DNA of 64,000 bases from Vibrio tetraodonis (GCF_003350295.1 NZ_QLYY01000014.1:62001-126000), one strand, 5' to 3'. Counted from the stretch's first letter, positions 36,734-46,577 are shown. Notes: generated by a model not told the origin, from the letters alone. Translations and numbers: made by a program.

Positions 36734-37406
36734 GCATCCATCCGTAATCAAAGCAGAGTCATTATCGAAACTAGTCTCTACTAAACAAGAACAATTAACA
36801 ATCCTAGAGAACATAAATTTGGATATCAAGGAGGGTGAAAGCATCGCAATTGTTGGGACGTCTGGAGCAGGTAAATCGACTTTAATGACTCTTCTTGCAG
36901 GCCTTGATACACCCACATCAGGAAGTATCTCACTTTTAGACAAGCCGATAAGCGAAATGAATGACGAAGAGAGAGCGCTTATTCGTAGTGAATCAGTCGG
37001 GTTTGTATTTCAAAGTTTCCTCTTAGTACCAAGTTTAAGTGCTTTAGATAACGTAACGTTGCCGTGTTTACTGAAAGGTGAACCGGAAGACAGAGAACGT
37101 GCTCAGCAGTTATTAGCTTCAGTTGGTTTGGAACACAGAATGCGGCATTTTCCTACACAGCTATCCGGAGGGGAGCAACAACGTGTTGCTCTCGCGCGAG
37201 CCTTTATGATTCAACCTAAAGTGTTGTTTGCCGATGAGCCAACCGGAAACTTGGATCAAACAACAGCTGAAAAGGTGATTCAGCTTTTATTTGAACTTAA
37301 CAAGCAGCACGGCACCACATTAGTTTTGGTGACTCACGATATGCAGCTAGCTGACTTGTGTGATAGGCGACTTCACATTCAGGCTGGAAGATTGGAGGAA
37401 TGCTGA
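36732..37406 (+). CDS. ybbA: ABC transporter ATPase YbbA
   Basis: A 224-residue ATPase of the lipoprotein-releasing/MacB-like group. Walker A is GTSGAGKSTLM, the Q loop FVFQSF, the signature LSGGEQQRV, Walker B VLFADEP and the switch His in VTHD. Start at the ATG 36732, which matches the length of the E. coli YbbA N-terminus; an upstream GTG would read into tesA. It pairs with the permease YbbP. In E. coli YbbAP is reported as a type VII exporter that works with TesA on hydrophobic compounds. Confidence 0.95.
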   Translation: MHPSVIKAESLSKLVSTKQEQLTILENINLDIKEGESIAIVGTSGAGKSTLMTLLAGLDTPTSGSISLLDKPISEMNDEERALIRSESVGFVFQSFLLVPSLSALDNVTLPCLLKGEPEDRERAQQLLASVGLEHRMRHFPTQLSGGEQQRVALARAFMIQPKVLFADEPTGNLDQTTAEKVIQLLFELNKQHGTTLVLVTHDMQLADLCDRRLHIQAGRLEEC

Positions 37407-39847
37407 TGTGTTCATTTAGACCTCTCACAAGTATCAGCAGAATGGTTTCGTGGAGCTTCAGTGAGATACGCAACGCTCACTTATGGCCAATCTCAGTTGC
37501 TATTACGCTAATTATTGCCTGCATATTTGCAATAACGGCTCTTGCCGAAAGAGTTGAGCAAGCTGTTGTTAAGCAGGGAAAGGAAGCTCTAACAGCCGAT
37601 ACTGTTTTTGTGTCTTCTAATCCTATCCCTGAGAGACTTTACGAGCTCACCAGTTCACCTGATATTTCTACCTCATTGCAAACCCGTTTTGCAACCATGG
37701 CGTTTAGCGATAAAAACATGAAGTTGGTCATGGTTAAGTCAGTCGATAGTCGTTATCCACTTCGTGGCAATCTTGTTCTGGCTGACAACGAGGGTACACG
37801 ATCGAGTGTACATCCGAGAGAGTTATGGCTAGATGAGCGGTTGTTTACTATTCTAGATATATCTATAGGTGACAATGTCACTATAGGTGATGCAGACTTT
37901 CAAGTGACAGGGCGTGTTGTTGAAGAACCAGGATTGAGCTTTAACCCATTTCAGCAAATGCCTTCAGTATATATACACAGCTCAGATCTTGATAAAACAG
38001 GAGCTATTCAACTAGGGAGTAGAGTTCGCTTTAGTCTCTTTATTAGTGCTCAAGATTCATCAATTGAGTCTATTAAGCAAAATCTGACTTTGACCCCAAG
38101 TGATAGGTGGAAGGATCAGAATACCGCTAGTCGAACCAATGAGGTATTTCAACGCACTGAGCAATACTTGTCTTTAACTGTTGTGATTGTGGTTCTAATG
38201 GCTGCAACAATATTAGTATTTACTTGCCAGCATTATGTTGAATCTCGGCGCAAAACTATTGCTATGTTAAAGAGTTTGGGTGCAAGTAAAGTTTGGCTTA
38301 TTCGCTGGATCTCAATTCAAATCTTGATTTTGTTTTCAGGAGCGATCATTGCAGGCGTATGTGTAGGGGTTGCACTTGAGTACTTTCTTCGTATCCCCTT
38401 GGTTGATGTTTTACCAACCCCTCTTCCAAGCTATGGACTCAGCCCTCTATTTATCTCCGTTTTGACTAGTGTTTTGATCTGCATACCGGCACTTGGAATT
38501 CCTCTACAAAGACTATTGAACATCAATGCATTGGAGGTAATGCAACCTAAAGATGACACAAACAGGAGTTATTGGACTTTATGGTTGCTGTTAGTCCCCA
38601 TAATACCCATGGTATGGGTCTATAGAGACAACACACTAATATGGGTAGTTTTAGGAGGAGTTGTGTCACTACTCATATTGCTCGCGTTTGTCAGCGTTTT
38701 TATGATGAGATTACTGACGAGTCTCAGATTGCCGACGTCTTTTAAGCTAGCTTTGAGTAGAATGAATCGTTCGCCAATAGCAACAGGCTTACAGTTTGGT
38801 GCGCTTGCGCTGTCACTGATGCTGCTTTCGGTCATTTGGTTAGTGCGGAGTGATTTGCTATCGGATTGGCAAAGGACAGTTCCTGTGGATGCTCCCAATG
38901 CATTCGCACTTAATATTGCTCCCTATGAAAAAGACGCGTATCTCAATGCTCTTGATAATAATAATGTCGAAAGATCCGATGCGTACCCTATTATCAGAGG
39001 TCGATTAAGTAAAATAAACGGTCACGAAGCAAAAAAAGTCGCTCAAGGTAGAGAAGGCACAGATGTTCTACGCCGAGAGATAAATTTCACCTATGCTACT
39101 GAGGTTCCAGGTCATAATCTTTTACTCCAAGGCAGTTGGACGACACAAAAGGGAGTATCGGTTGAGTCCGATGTAGCTAAAGACTTGAACTTAGAAATAG
39201 GGGATAGCCTAGAGTTCGTCATTAATGGCCAAGTGGTTATAGCTGAAGTTAACAGCATACGTGAGGTTGAGTGGCGGGACATGAAGCCCAATTTTTACTT
39301 CATCTTTACCCCTGACGTGCTTAAAGATATCTCAGCTACTTACTTGGTGAGCTTTCGAGTTGAAAGCGATCAAGATCTATTTCTTAATGGCTTATCAAGA
39401 AATTATCCGACGGTAAGCTTGATGGATATTCGACAAATGGGCGCAAAAATTCAGCAACTGCTCGAGCAGATGGTATGGTCAATCACTCTTCTCGCAGCAC
39501 TGGGTGTTGTTGCTGGTGTATTGCTGATCTTTACACTTCTTCGTCTTAGTTTGAGCCAAAGACAAGAAGAAATAAGACTATACAGAACTTTGGGTGCTAG
39601 TAAGAGGCGAGTTATGAGAACCATTTGGGCTGAGTATGGATTACTGGCAATCATAGCAGGTTTGATTGCCGTACTTGGGGCTGAGTTAGTGGTCGCAGGT
39701 GTGGTTTCATTCGGCTTCGACCTCTCGCCAAGTCCTCACTTTGTTATGTGGTTGGTGCTGCCATCATTAACTTTTTGCACACTTGTCTTGGTAATAAATA
39801 GTTTACTCAATCAGCTGTTAGCCCCCACAAATAAAGAATTTGGTTAG
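37406..39847 (+). CDS. ybbP: ABC transporter permease YbbP (FtsX/MacB type)
   Basis: An 813-residue inner-membrane permease. The first membrane segment is at about residues 26-45; FtsX-like membrane blocks lie near residues 255-355, 390-435 and 680-800, with large extracytoplasmic regions between. The start chosen is the ATG at 37406, which overlaps the ybbA stop (TGATG) and has GGAGG seven bases before it; the ATG two codons upstream is too close to that site. It forms the membrane part of the YbbAP exporter. Confidence 0.94.
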   Translation: MCSFRPLTSISRMVSWSFSEIRNAHLWPISVAITLIIACIFAITALAERVEQAVVKQGKEALTADTVFVSSNPIPERLYELTSSPDISTSLQTRFATMAFSDKNMKLVMVKSVDSRYPLRGNLVLADNEGTRSSVHPRELWLDERLFTILDISIGDNVTIGDADFQVTGRVVEEPGLSFNPFQQMPSVYIHSSDLDKTGAIQLGSRVRFSLFISAQDSSIESIKQNLTLTPSDRWKDQNTASRTNEVFQRTEQYLSLTVVIVVLMAATILVFTCQHYVESRRKTIAMLKSLGASKVWLIRWISIQILILFSGAIIAGVCVGVALEYFLRIPLVDVLPTPLPSYGLSPLFISVLTSVLICIPALGIPLQRLLNINALEVMQPKDDTNRSYWTLWLLLVPIIPMVWVYRDNTLIWVVLGGVVSLLILLAFVSVFMMRLLTSLRLPTSFKLALSRMNRSPIATGLQFGALALSLMLLSVIWLVRSDLLSDWQRTVPVDAPNAFALNIAPYEKDAYLNALDNNNVERSDAYPIIRGRLSKINGHEAKKVAQGREGTDVLRREINFTYATEVPGHNLLLQGSWTTQKGVSVESDVAKDLNLEIGDSLEFVINGQVVIAEVNSIREVEWRDMKPNFYFIFTPDVLKDISATYLVSFRVESDQDLFLNGLSRNYPTVSLMDIRQMGAKIQQLLEQMVWSITLLAALGVVAGVLLIFTLLRLSLSQRQEEIRLYRTLGASKRRVMRTIWAEYGLLAIIAGLIAVLGAELVVAGVVSFGFDLSPSPHFVMWLVLPSLTFCTLVLVINSLLNQLLAPTNKEFG

Positions 39848-39858
39848 GTTTGTATATG

Positions 39859-39927
39859 CTAAGTTATCCAGTTATCCACAAAAACGGTGGATAAACTTTG
39901 GGATAACTTAGCCTGTAGATAACTTAG
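39859..39927. repeat. Nested inverted repeats of DnaA-box-like sequences
   Basis: Outer arms CTAAGTTATCC (39859) and GGATAACTTAG (39901) enclose inner arms TTATCCAC (39872) and GTGGATAA (39887). A further GATAACTTAG follows at 39918. One unit, 39872-39880, is the exact DnaA consensus TTATCCACA; the others match it at six to eight of nine positions. It begins 12 bp after the ybbP stop. It could be a terminator, but there is no T run; a DnaA-binding cluster is an alternative. Confidence 0.55.
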
Positions 39928-40114
39928 TATTGCTCTTGAAGCCTGTTGGCATAATGTATAGGGATGTTTTGTTATTCACAGTACTGATTTTTATGTTTTT
40001 CATGAGATATTAGTCAAGTGCTTTTTTGATTTTTTTTACTTGAAATTAGTTCATTTATCCCCTTTAAAAAATGTGATTTTTTTCACTGAATAAACTCAGT
40101 AAAATGTACTGACA

Positions 40115-41575
40115 ATGAGCAAATTAGCAGCACATATGTTAGAAGAAAACAAAAAATCGGATAGGCCTACCATAGCAATCATCGGAGGTGGTATTGCTGG
40201 TTCTACGTCAGCTTTGCATCTGGCTGAGATAGGCTTGAACGTTGTGCTGGTTGAAAAGTCTCCCTCGTTAGTTAGTGGTCCTCCAATTTGTCATTTGCAT
40301 GCTGGAGGAAACTTATACAGAGATATCTCGGCCGATCAGTGTATAGAATTACTAAAGCAATCTATCGACTCTGTACGGCTATATCCTCATACAATCAATC
40401 GTCGTCCTACCGTTATCGCTGTGCCTAAAAGTGATAGTGGGAATCCACACGACCTCATTGAGCGCTTAGAGACAATCAAATCTTGTTATCAGAAGTTGGT
40501 CGATGCGGACAACAGAAATCAAGTCCTTGGCTTGCCAGCAGATTATTATAAATTGTATAGTTATGATGACCTTCAACGAGTGGCAAAACTTAATCAGAGT
40601 AATCAACCTAGGTCTTTTGATGATTGGATAATTCCTTTTGCCAAGTCTGTAGATATTGACTCCTTGCAGTTTCCGGTGATAGCCGTACAAGAATATGGTT
40701 GGAGTGCATTTCGTGTGGCGTCGTCGGCAACCATTGTCTTAGAGTCATTGGACAATTGCCAACTATATACCGACACACAAGTTGTTGGTTTGAACCAACA
40801 TGGTAAGGGTTGGCAATTGGAATGCTTACATGTTGAAGGTAAAAAAATCCATATAGATGCTGACTATTTAATTAATGCATGCGGCTACGAAACGGGTAAG
40901 ATTGATGATTTAGCGCTCGCACCGCGTGAGAGATTGGTTGAATTTAAAGCCGCCTATGTGACATGTTGGGACGAATGTAATGAGCTTTGGCCCGAAGTGG
41001 TTTTCCATGGCCCTAGAGGCACGCCAAATGGTATGGCACAGCTCACGCCATACGCAGGTGGTGTTTTTCAATTACATGGAATGACAGAGGACATCACTTT
41101 ATTTAGCGACGGACTTGTATCATCTAACAGTATGAGTTCTCAACCTCAGTTGCCTCAAAGACTTACCAAGAAACTCTACTCCGGTTGGGATAAATCCATG
41201 GCGTTAGAAAGAACTTACCGTGCTATTGATCATATGGCGAAGTTTATCCCTAGCTATAAATCGGCACATCAACTTGGTATCCCTCTATTTGGAGCGCAAC
41301 AAATCCCCGGTACTGATCAAACTCTTCGTGCTGCGGATGTCTCCTTTGAAGGACAAAACTATGCAAGAGTTGAGGTAGTGAAGGGCTCTTCAGCTCTTGA
41401 AGCCGCTATGAGAATCGCTGATAATTGGAAGTTATTTAACTACGGGGTTTCTAGCATAGAATCTCTTCATCCGCTTAGCATGTCACTCACTGCTCGTGAG
41501 GTAGAACTAAAAGCAGAAGAGCTTGCGATACAGCGCAATTATCCTGTTGAACTCGCAGTTATATATGGCAATTAA
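40115..41575 (+). CDS. FAD-dependent oxidoreductase (DAO-type) of unknown substrate
   Basis: A 486-residue flavoprotein. The FAD-binding motif AIIGGGIAGSTSALHLAEIGLNVVLVE lies at residues about 22-48 and is followed by GPPICHLHAGGNLYRDIS, a second conserved block. A downstream NACGYETGKIDDL resembles the second nucleotide-contact region of glycine-oxidase-like enzymes. The substrate is unknown. It stands alone, and the AT-rich upstream 260 bp carries the DnaA-box-like cluster. Confidence 0.83.
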   Translation: MSKLAAHMLEENKKSDRPTIAIIGGGIAGSTSALHLAEIGLNVVLVEKSPSLVSGPPICHLHAGGNLYRDISADQCIELLKQSIDSVRLYPHTINRRPTVIAVPKSDSGNPHDLIERLETIKSCYQKLVDADNRNQVLGLPADYYKLYSYDDLQRVAKLNQSNQPRSFDDWIIPFAKSVDIDSLQFPVIAVQEYGWSAFRVASSATIVLESLDNCQLYTDTQVVGLNQHGKGWQLECLHVEGKKIHIDADYLINACGYETGKIDDLALAPRERLVEFKAAYVTCWDECNELWPEVVFHGPRGTPNGMAQLTPYAGGVFQLHGMTEDITLFSDGLVSSNSMSSQPQLPQRLTKKLYSGWDKSMALERTYRAIDHMAKFIPSYKSAHQLGIPLFGAQQIPGTDQTLRAADVSFEGQNYARVEVVKGSSALEAAMRIADNWKLFNYGVSSIESLHPLSMSLTAREVELKAEELAIQRNYPVELAVIYGN

Positions 41576-41665
41576 ACTAATCCGAGTATCAGCTGATTTG
41601 ATGAATCCATGCACTGTTGGCAAGGCACTCCGTTATTCAAAATGGTGACCCCACTCTCGTGCATA

Positions 41666-42598
41666 TTAGTAACCAAAAAATCTTGCCCATTGGCACCAAA
41701 CTTCTTGTAGGCCAAGTAGATCTCCTCTTACAAACCTAACTTTTTGCCCTGGCTTTGATTGTGCTAGTCTGGGGAGGTCTATACGGGCGACGCAGCCTAC
41801 TTTTGGATAACCGCCTATTGTCTGTCTGTCGTTAAGTAATACAATGGGTTCACCATCTGGAGTTATCTGAATTGCACCTAGTGCAATACCTTCACTCAGA
41901 TATTCTCTTTGTGGCGGGGCTACATAACCATCACACAACCTATATCCCATCCTATCAACCAGTTTACTGACGCAAAATGTCTGACTGTATAAAGAATTTA
42001 ATGCGTCCGTTGAAAAGTCGTTTGCTTGATAGCCTTCAATTACTCTCAGCTCAAGAGGTAAGTTATAGTCGGGTTTGTATCTAAAGGTCATCTGTTTGGT
42101 TTTAGCTGTCACTTCATGCGGCTCAAAATGAATGATATCCCCAGAGTTGACCGGTTTTCCATTCTTGATACCGCCAAGCTGATCACGCATGACTGTCGCC
42201 GTACTCCCCAAATGAACGGGTACTTTAAACCCACCTTTCACCGCTAAATAGCTTCGTAGCCCATTTTTAGGTAGAGCAAAGGAGAGAGTTTGCCCTTGGC
42301 CTGCGATAAAAGTAGACCAATTATCTATATGTTGACCATCTAATTTAGCATTCAAGTCACCACCTGCGATTGCCATTTCACAGTTTGAGTGAATGAAAAA
42401 CTCTGCTTGTCCCAACGTAATTTCCAATGATGGGCAATTAGTATGATTACCAAGCAAATGATTTGCCCAGCTATAAGCATAATCATCTACGGGGCCACCT
42501 TGAGTAATTCCAAAATGAGCAAGTCCGAAACGTCCAAAGTCTTGAATAAGCGTTTGTTGGCCTGGCTTAACGGCTGTGATCGCACAAATATTAGTCAC
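41666..42598 (-). CDS. pxpC: 5-oxoprolinase subunit C
   Basis: A 310-residue protein of the biotin-dependent carboxyltransferase-like (KipA) family. The family start VKPGQQTLIQDFGRFGLAHFGITQGGPVDDYAY is clear, as is RMGYRLCDG and SEGIALGAIQITPDGEPIVLLNDRQTIGGYP. With PxpA and PxpB it hydrolyses 5-oxo-L-proline to glutamate using ATP. The start is the GTG at 42598, which has GGGGG five bases before it and overlaps the pxpB stop as GTGA; the GTG at 42604 lies too close to that site. Confidence 0.93.
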   Translation of the reverse strand: MTNICAITAVKPGQQTLIQDFGRFGLAHFGITQGGPVDDYAYSWANHLLGNHTNCPSLEITLGQAEFFIHSNCEMAIAGGDLNAKLDGQHIDNWSTFIAGQGQTLSFALPKNGLRSYLAVKGGFKVPVHLGSTATVMRDQLGGIKNGKPVNSGDIIHFEPHEVTAKTKQMTFRYKPDYNLPLELRVIEGYQANDFSTDALNSLYSQTFCVSKLVDRMGYRLCDGYVAPPQREYLSEGIALGAIQITPDGEPIVLLNDRQTIGGYPKVGCVARIDLPRLAQSKPGQKVRFVRGDLLGLQEVWCQWARFFGY

Positions 42599-43302
42599 TG
42601 CCACCCCCTCGTAATGCGTCCACCAAGATGAAGAAATTCGTCGTTAGTAATTGACTTAAAGCGTACCTTTGTTCCTATAGAGAAAGGCAGAACATTTGAT
42701 TTATCAGGCGTGTATAAATCTATTGGGCAGTTTCCTATTATGTTCCACCCCCCCGGTGAGTCCGATGGGTAAACCGCTGTGTTGTTATTGGCTATTCCTA
42801 CACTTCCTTTTGGTAATTTGACTCGAGGGGTGGATTTACGCGGCAAACGAAGCGCTTCAGTTATTGAGGAGAGGAAGGCGAAACCGGGAGCAAAACCAAT
42901 TGCGCATACCGTATATTCCTCCTTAGTATGTAACCCAATTATATCGTCTAAGCTCAGACCTTTAGCTTGATACAGACTAATCTCAGGACCCACGTCTTGA
43001 TGATAGTATACGGGAAGCTCGACTACTTGAGTGTTGATATTATCCGGAAGGGCTTTAATGGCCTCTTTAACCAGTTTTTCTAAATAAGGTATAAATTCAA
43101 AAATAGAGACTCGATGGGGAAGGTAATCAATCAATATAGAGTCCATTGATGGCGTAACATTCATAATAATGGCGCCAAGCTGATTGGAAAGATACCTGCT
43201 TATCTCACCAATTAATAGAGAAAGTTTATGACTACACTCGGCCTCAAAGCGAATGAGTATTGAGCATTCTGCTACAGGGTCAACAGAGGTTTCTATATTC
43301 AC
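42595..43302 (-). CDS. pxpB: 5-oxoprolinase subunit B
   Basis: A 235-residue KipI-family protein; marks are YHQDVGPEISLYQAKGLSLDDIIGLHTKEEYTV, GFAPGFAFLSSI and RKSTPRVKLPKGSVGIANNNTAVYPSDSPGGWNIIG. It partners PxpC. The start is taken at the GTG 43302, six bases after GAGGAGG; reading from the TTG at 43317 would place the start before the ribosome site. That leaves 11 bp between pxpA and pxpB. Confidence 0.92.
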   Translation of the reverse strand: MNIETSVDPVAECSILIRFEAECSHKLSLLIGEISRYLSNQLGAIIMNVTPSMDSILIDYLPHRVSIFEFIPYLEKLVKEAIKALPDNINTQVVELPVYYHQDVGPEISLYQAKGLSLDDIIGLHTKEEYTVCAIGFAPGFAFLSSITEALRLPRKSTPRVKLPKGSVGIANNNTAVYPSDSPGGWNIIGNCPIDLYTPDKSNVLPFSIGTKVRFKSITNDEFLHLGGRITRGWQ

Positions 43303-43313
43303 CTTTAGCCTCC

Positions 43314-44048
43314 TCAAAGAGCATCTCTAATTTTATGAATCATTCCAATAGCTTGTTCATTGTCACCGTGCACGCAGATAGTATCAGCCTCTATTGGGAT
43401 TAGACATCCATCTATGGTTCGAACTTTTCCGTACTGAGCGATTTGTTTGACTTGATCGAGAATCTCTTCTTCTTGGGATAGCACCGAACCTGACAGTGAG
43501 CGAGGGGCAAGTTCGCCATTCGATAAATACGCTCTGTCTGCAAATGCCTCAAATAACAAAGGTAATTCATACTTATCGGCAATGTCGAGAAGCTTTCCAT
43601 TGTCACTCATGGCTAAAGTCATAAGTGGGACTCCAAAGCAAGCCACAGCATCAGCCACAGCGTCAAAAATAGTTAAATCACGCAACATACTATTATACAA
43701 AGCGCCATGCGGCTTTACGTAACTAATCTGAGTGTTTTGACTTTCAGCCAGTGCTTTCAGAGCACCAACTTGATAGATAACCATGTTTGTAATTGAATCT
43801 TTATCCATATCTAACTTACGTCTACCGAAGCCTTGTAAGTCGGGATAGCTTGGATGAGCACCTATTTGAGTGTCGTGCTTGATTGCAAGCTTGATCGTAT
43901 TGAGCATAATATCTGGGTCAGATGCATGAAAACCACAGGCTAGATTCGCCATATCGACCCATGGCATAACAGCTTCATCATTGCCCATTTCCCACATCCC
44001 GAAACTCTCACCCATATCGCAATTGAGAGTTATAGTTCGTTTTGTCAT
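43314..44048 (-). CDS. pxpA: 5-oxoprolinase subunit A (LamB/YcsF family)
   Basis: A 244-residue protein opening TLNCDMGESFGMWEMGNDEAVMPWVDMANLACGFHA, the family hallmark, and continuing with QIGAHPSYPDLQGFGRR and YVKPHGALYN. It is the substrate-binding subunit of ATP-dependent 5-oxoprolinase, which removes 5-oxoproline formed from glutamine/glutamate damage. The start at 44048 is preferred over the ATG seven codons upstream, which has no ribosome site. First gene of the pxpABC operon; no transporter gene is linked. Confidence 0.95.
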   Translation of the reverse strand: MTKRTITLNCDMGESFGMWEMGNDEAVMPWVDMANLACGFHASDPDIMLNTIKLAIKHDTQIGAHPSYPDLQGFGRRKLDMDKDSITNMVIYQVGALKALAESQNTQISYVKPHGALYNSMLRDLTIFDAVADAVACFGVPLMTLAMSDNGKLLDIADKYELPLLFEAFADRAYLSNGELAPRSLSGSVLSQEEEILDQVKQIAQYGKVRTIDGCLIPIEADTICVHGDNEQAIGMIHKIRDAL

Positions 44049-44274
44049 CGAGTAGATCCCAATAGTCATGCATATTCAATATGTTATAAAAATAACAGAC
44101 AATCAGTGACTTTTTCATGATTTTTGTAATCAAAACGTAATTTTCAGTGTTGTGATAGCTTATTTTAAGTTTAGTTTTGAGAGATATATTGTAGGTGATG
44201 CGCAAAAAGATACACTATATTTCGTATTAAACATCCTTTACTATGTGATTGAAAATAATGACAAGGTTATTACT

Positions 44275-45285
44275 ATGAATGTATTAGTCACTGGTGGGTT
44301 AGGTTATATTGGTAGCCATACCTGCATTCAAATGTTAGAAGCAGGCATGACACCGATAATTCTGGACAATTTGTACAACAGTAAAAAGTCTGTGCTTGAG
44401 CGCATTGCGAAAGTTACAGGTGTTGAGCCTTTGTTTATTGAAGGTGATGTACGAGATAAAGAAAACTTAGTTAAGGTGCTGAAGGAGCAAAATATTGGAG
44501 CGGTTATTCACTTTGCAGGGCTTAAAGCTGTGGGTGAATCGGTAGAGAAACCACTCGAGTATTATGACAACAATGTTAATGGCACCTTGGTTCTAGTAGA
44601 TGCAATGCGTCAAGTTGGTGTCAAGTGTTTGGTCTTTTCTTCGTCTGCAACTGTTTATGGTGATCCTGCGTCCGTGCCTATTACGGAAGACTTTCCAACT
44701 AGCGCAACAAACCCTTATGGTCGCAGCAAACTCATGGTGGAAGAATGCCTCACAGATTTTGAGAAAGCGAATCCAGATTGGAGCATCACCTTACTGCGCT
44801 ATTTTAACCCCGTAGGATCTCATCCGTCAGGCGATTTAGGAGAAGACCCATCGGGTATACCGAACAACCTAATGCCATTTGTTTCACAGGTTGCTGTAGG
44901 GAGAAGGGAGTATTTATCTGTATTTGGTGATGATTACCCAACGTCTGATGGAACGGGTGTACGTGATTATATACATGTCATGGACTTATCAGATGGCCAT
45001 GTTGCTGCGCTGAAGAAAGTAGGGGACAAACAGGGGCTTCATGTTTTTAATTTAGGTACGGGTAATGGCTACAGTGTTTTGGAAATGGTGGCTGCCTTTG
45101 AAAAAGCATCGGGAAAACAGGTGCCATACAAAATTGCGCCAAGAAGGCCTGGTGATATCGCGGAGTGTTGGGCTGACCCATCAAAAGCAATACAAGAACT
45201 TGATTGGAAAGCTGAGAGGACTCTAGAACAAATGACGACAGATACATGGAGATGGCAGTCGAGTAATCCCGAAGGTTACCCTTAG
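44275..45285 (+). CDS. galE: UDP-glucose 4-epimerase
   Basis: A 336-residue short-chain dehydrogenase-type enzyme that interconverts UDP-glucose and UDP-galactose, for galactose use and surface polysaccharide. Marks: NAD motif VTGGLGYIGSHT, the catalytic Ser/Thr region FSSSATVYGD, catalytic Tyr-Lys in NPYGRSK, LRYFNPVG and PRRPGDIAECWADP. Start at the ATG 44275 after ACAAGG; a reading back to 44152 adds 41 residues that are not family-like. It stands alone, without other gal genes. Confidence 0.97.
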   Translation: MNVLVTGGLGYIGSHTCIQMLEAGMTPIILDNLYNSKKSVLERIAKVTGVEPLFIEGDVRDKENLVKVLKEQNIGAVIHFAGLKAVGESVEKPLEYYDNNVNGTLVLVDAMRQVGVKCLVFSSSATVYGDPASVPITEDFPTSATNPYGRSKLMVEECLTDFEKANPDWSITLLRYFNPVGSHPSGDLGEDPSGIPNNLMPFVSQVAVGRREYLSVFGDDYPTSDGTGVRDYIHVMDLSDGHVAALKKVGDKQGLHVFNLGTGNGYSVLEMVAAFEKASGKQVPYKIAPRRPGDIAECWADPSKAIQELDWKAERTLEQMTTDTWRWQSSNPEGYP

Positions 45286-45544
45286 TCATATGAAGGCAGC
45301 TGTCTAATTACTCCTCCCGGACCTAAGCGATTAGCTTCGGGAGTTACAATACGATACGGGCTGTCTCTTACTATTGAGTTTACTCAATTTTTATCCTTTG
45401 TAAGTAATAGTTACCCTTCTAGCTCTTCTACTTCAGCTCTGCATCCTTAGCGATTAGGATAGCTGAAGATATTGAATATGATTAGACTAACTTGTAAGAC
45501 TGTAAGTGAAAATATTAGCAACAGTTGGTTAACTACTGGCGACG

Positions 45545-46180
45545 CTAACTCAACTGTGCGACACAATACAATTGGACGTATTTTCTAAGGGCTTGTTTAT
45601 CTATTGGACGTTGAAGAGGGTGAGTGCATTTAACAAAATATGGACTCAGGGAGAAACAATCTTCCAATAGATGACCTAATAGACTGTCGGCTTCTGATAG
45701 TTTTACACCTTGTGTTGTATATTGTTCAACATCATCCGGTAGCTGTCCTGTCCACCAATGAATCAGCTCTCTGCTCTGTCTATTTCGTGAGAACCAATGA
45801 TCGCCAATCAGTAGAAGTAGATCATTAGGTTGAATTGCAAACGAGTATTCCCCTTGCCAATGATCTATGGCTTGAAGAAACGTTTTTCTACACATGTTAC
45901 CACCTGTGACCATATGAGATGCTAAGACCCATACTGTTCCTACATCAGAGGTGATTCTGTAGTGATGTATAGGGTTGAAATGAGTAGTGGAGCCTAAGGC
46001 TACATATTCACAGTCATGGCCGAATTTCGTCAATGTACGGGATAGCCGGCGAGAGAAGGCTAAACTCAAGTGGTGCTCATCCATTCCCTCACTATGAATA
46101 TTTGGGTAATGTTTTTGGTAGAGCCTCATACAATCCGTTTGAAACTCATTAACACTCTTGATCAACAAGTCCAACAGCAA
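45545..46180 (-). CDS. Unrecognised hypothetical protein, 211 residues
   Basis: No family recognised. It is a soluble protein without signal peptide or membrane segments, rich in aromatic residues and His (MDEHHLSLAFSRRLSRTL, NPIHHYRITSDVGTVWVLASHM, LLLIGDHWFSRNRQSREL). The start is a TTG at 46180 with GGAGA eight bases before it; an internal ATG at 46129 is an alternative. The pattern DVGTVWVLASHMV...GNM may be an enzyme core. It is flanked by galE (convergent end) and the cytochrome b561 gene (divergent). Confidence 0.65.
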   Translation of the reverse strand: MLLDLLIKSVNEFQTDCMRLYQKHYPNIHSEGMDEHHLSLAFSRRLSRTLTKFGHDCEYVALGSTTHFNPIHHYRITSDVGTVWVLASHMVTGGNMCRKTFLQAIDHWQGEYSFAIQPNDLLLLIGDHWFSRNRQSRELIHWWTGQLPDDVEQYTTQGVKLSEADSLLGHLLEDCFSLSPYFVKCTHPLQRPIDKQALRKYVQLYCVAQLS

Positions 46181-46577
46181 GATGATTCTCCAAAACGTTG
46201 CGATACTATCAAAAATGTTAGCACGTGAATTTCGTAATTAGTTACATTTGGATATAAAAATATTAAACATTTTTAGAGGTTTATGGTTAAGATTGAAGTT
46301 GCGTCACAACACTACAAAGAGTGTTATTTGTTATGTTGCTATATCTCCAATATCGACTAAACATTTATCGTCTTTCTTGATCACAGTTATGACCATGTCA
46401 GTTCTGGGTAACATGGGTCAGTACTCGGGGCCAAAAATTAGTCATCAATTTTTTTGAACAACTTGATCAACTCAGGATGATTTTATGAATGTAAAGATGG
46501 GTAAATAATCTGTGATAGGAATAACCTAGACGATAGTCTAGTTGATAAAGAGATGCGTTTACTATTGGATAAGAGCT
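46181..46577. other. 397-bp intergenic region without a clear gene
   Basis: AT-rich divergent promoter region between the unknown protein and yceJ. A 25-codon frame at 46283-46360 (with AGAGG upstream) and a 69-codon frame at 46248 exist, but neither looks convincing. Confidence 0.5.

Noticed and set aside
46248-46457. 69-codon frame, and a 25-codon frame at 46283, before yceJ
   Set aside because: The longer one starts at a TTG without a ribosome site. The shorter has AGAGG but a Cys-rich sequence with no feature and no nearby terminator. Possible, but not supported.
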